Below are positions 14,453 to 14,463 of a DNA stretch of 14,463 bases, in pieces. Positions within the stretch are counted from its first letter, which is position 1. Each line of letters opens with the position of its first letter. Made by a program: the position numbers and the translations under genes. Below the pieces are notes generated by a model that was not told where the DNA came from, ran no database searches, and saw only the letters and a program-made list of their open reading frames with translations. Origin of the DNA: Actinomycetales bacterium. GTDB taxonomy: Bacteria; Actinomycetota; Actinomycetes; Propionibacteriales; Nocardioidaceae. Location: assembly GCA_012513165.1 (NCBI GenBank), contig JAAZCT010000036.1, positions 1 through 14,463 of the forward strand. The letters are read 5' to 3'.

Positions 14453-14463
14453 CGGATTTATGC

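Overview
The window reads as chromosomal DNA of a mid-to-high-GC actinobacterium. The evidence is a bacterial proteasome activator (Bpa), a WhiB-like four-cysteine protein, a GuaB1-type GMP reductase, and a BioY-BioM-BioN biotin transporter facing a TetR regulator that looks like BioQ. Many genes also have a TAnnnT box only 6-7 nt before the start codon, the signature of leaderless mRNAs, which are frequent in actinobacteria. The genus cannot be fixed from this sequence. No phage, transposon, CRISPR array or plasmid function is visible, and no stretch above 300 bases lacks a gene.

Layout. 1-2070: the 3' end of a discoidin (F5/8 type C) domain protein with a strong hairpin terminator; a small PLDc_N-type membrane protein; tRNA-Arg(ACG) on the minus strand; an orphan TetR regulator; tRNA-Ser(GCT) and a bidirectional terminator. 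2070-5946 (all minus strand): a transaminase of the kynurenine/glutamine transaminase type, a nitrilase-family omega-amidase-like enzyme, tRNA-Ser(TGA), and two unfamiliar membrane proteins. The first of these two starts one base after the tRNA ends. 5947-8640 (plus): the C-terminal remnant of an LVIVD-repeat protein, a GlcD-type FAD oxidase and a zinc-free quinone oxidoreductase. 8696-9791 (plus): bpa and a divergent WhiB-like protein with a C-terminal helix-turn-helix. 9815-12243: the biotin-uptake operon bioYMN (minus) and its divergent regulator bioQ (plus), separated by two TGAAC-N3-GTTCA operators. 12269-14452 (minus): guaB1 and a SAM-methyltransferase-like protein.

How the genes work together. 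The transaminase and amidase match the two steps of the glutaminase II route: glutamine-dependent transamination, then hydrolysis of the resulting omega-amide. BioY, BioM and BioN form an ECF biotin importer that BioQ probably represses while also repressing itself. GuaB1 returns GMP to IMP. Bpa opens the 20S proteasome without ATP; the WhiB-like gene follows it so tightly that the bpa stop codon forms half of the next gene's putative -10 box.

The observations most worth checking are the WhiB-HTH protein and its two competing starts, the tRNA-to-mRNA junction at 3761-3765, the eight promoter-to-start geometries that imply leaderless translation (which also correct the guaB1 and bpa starts), the palindrome against the guaB1 -10 box, and the LVIVD gene remnant. 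Nothing here can be called a wholly new system on sequence alone.
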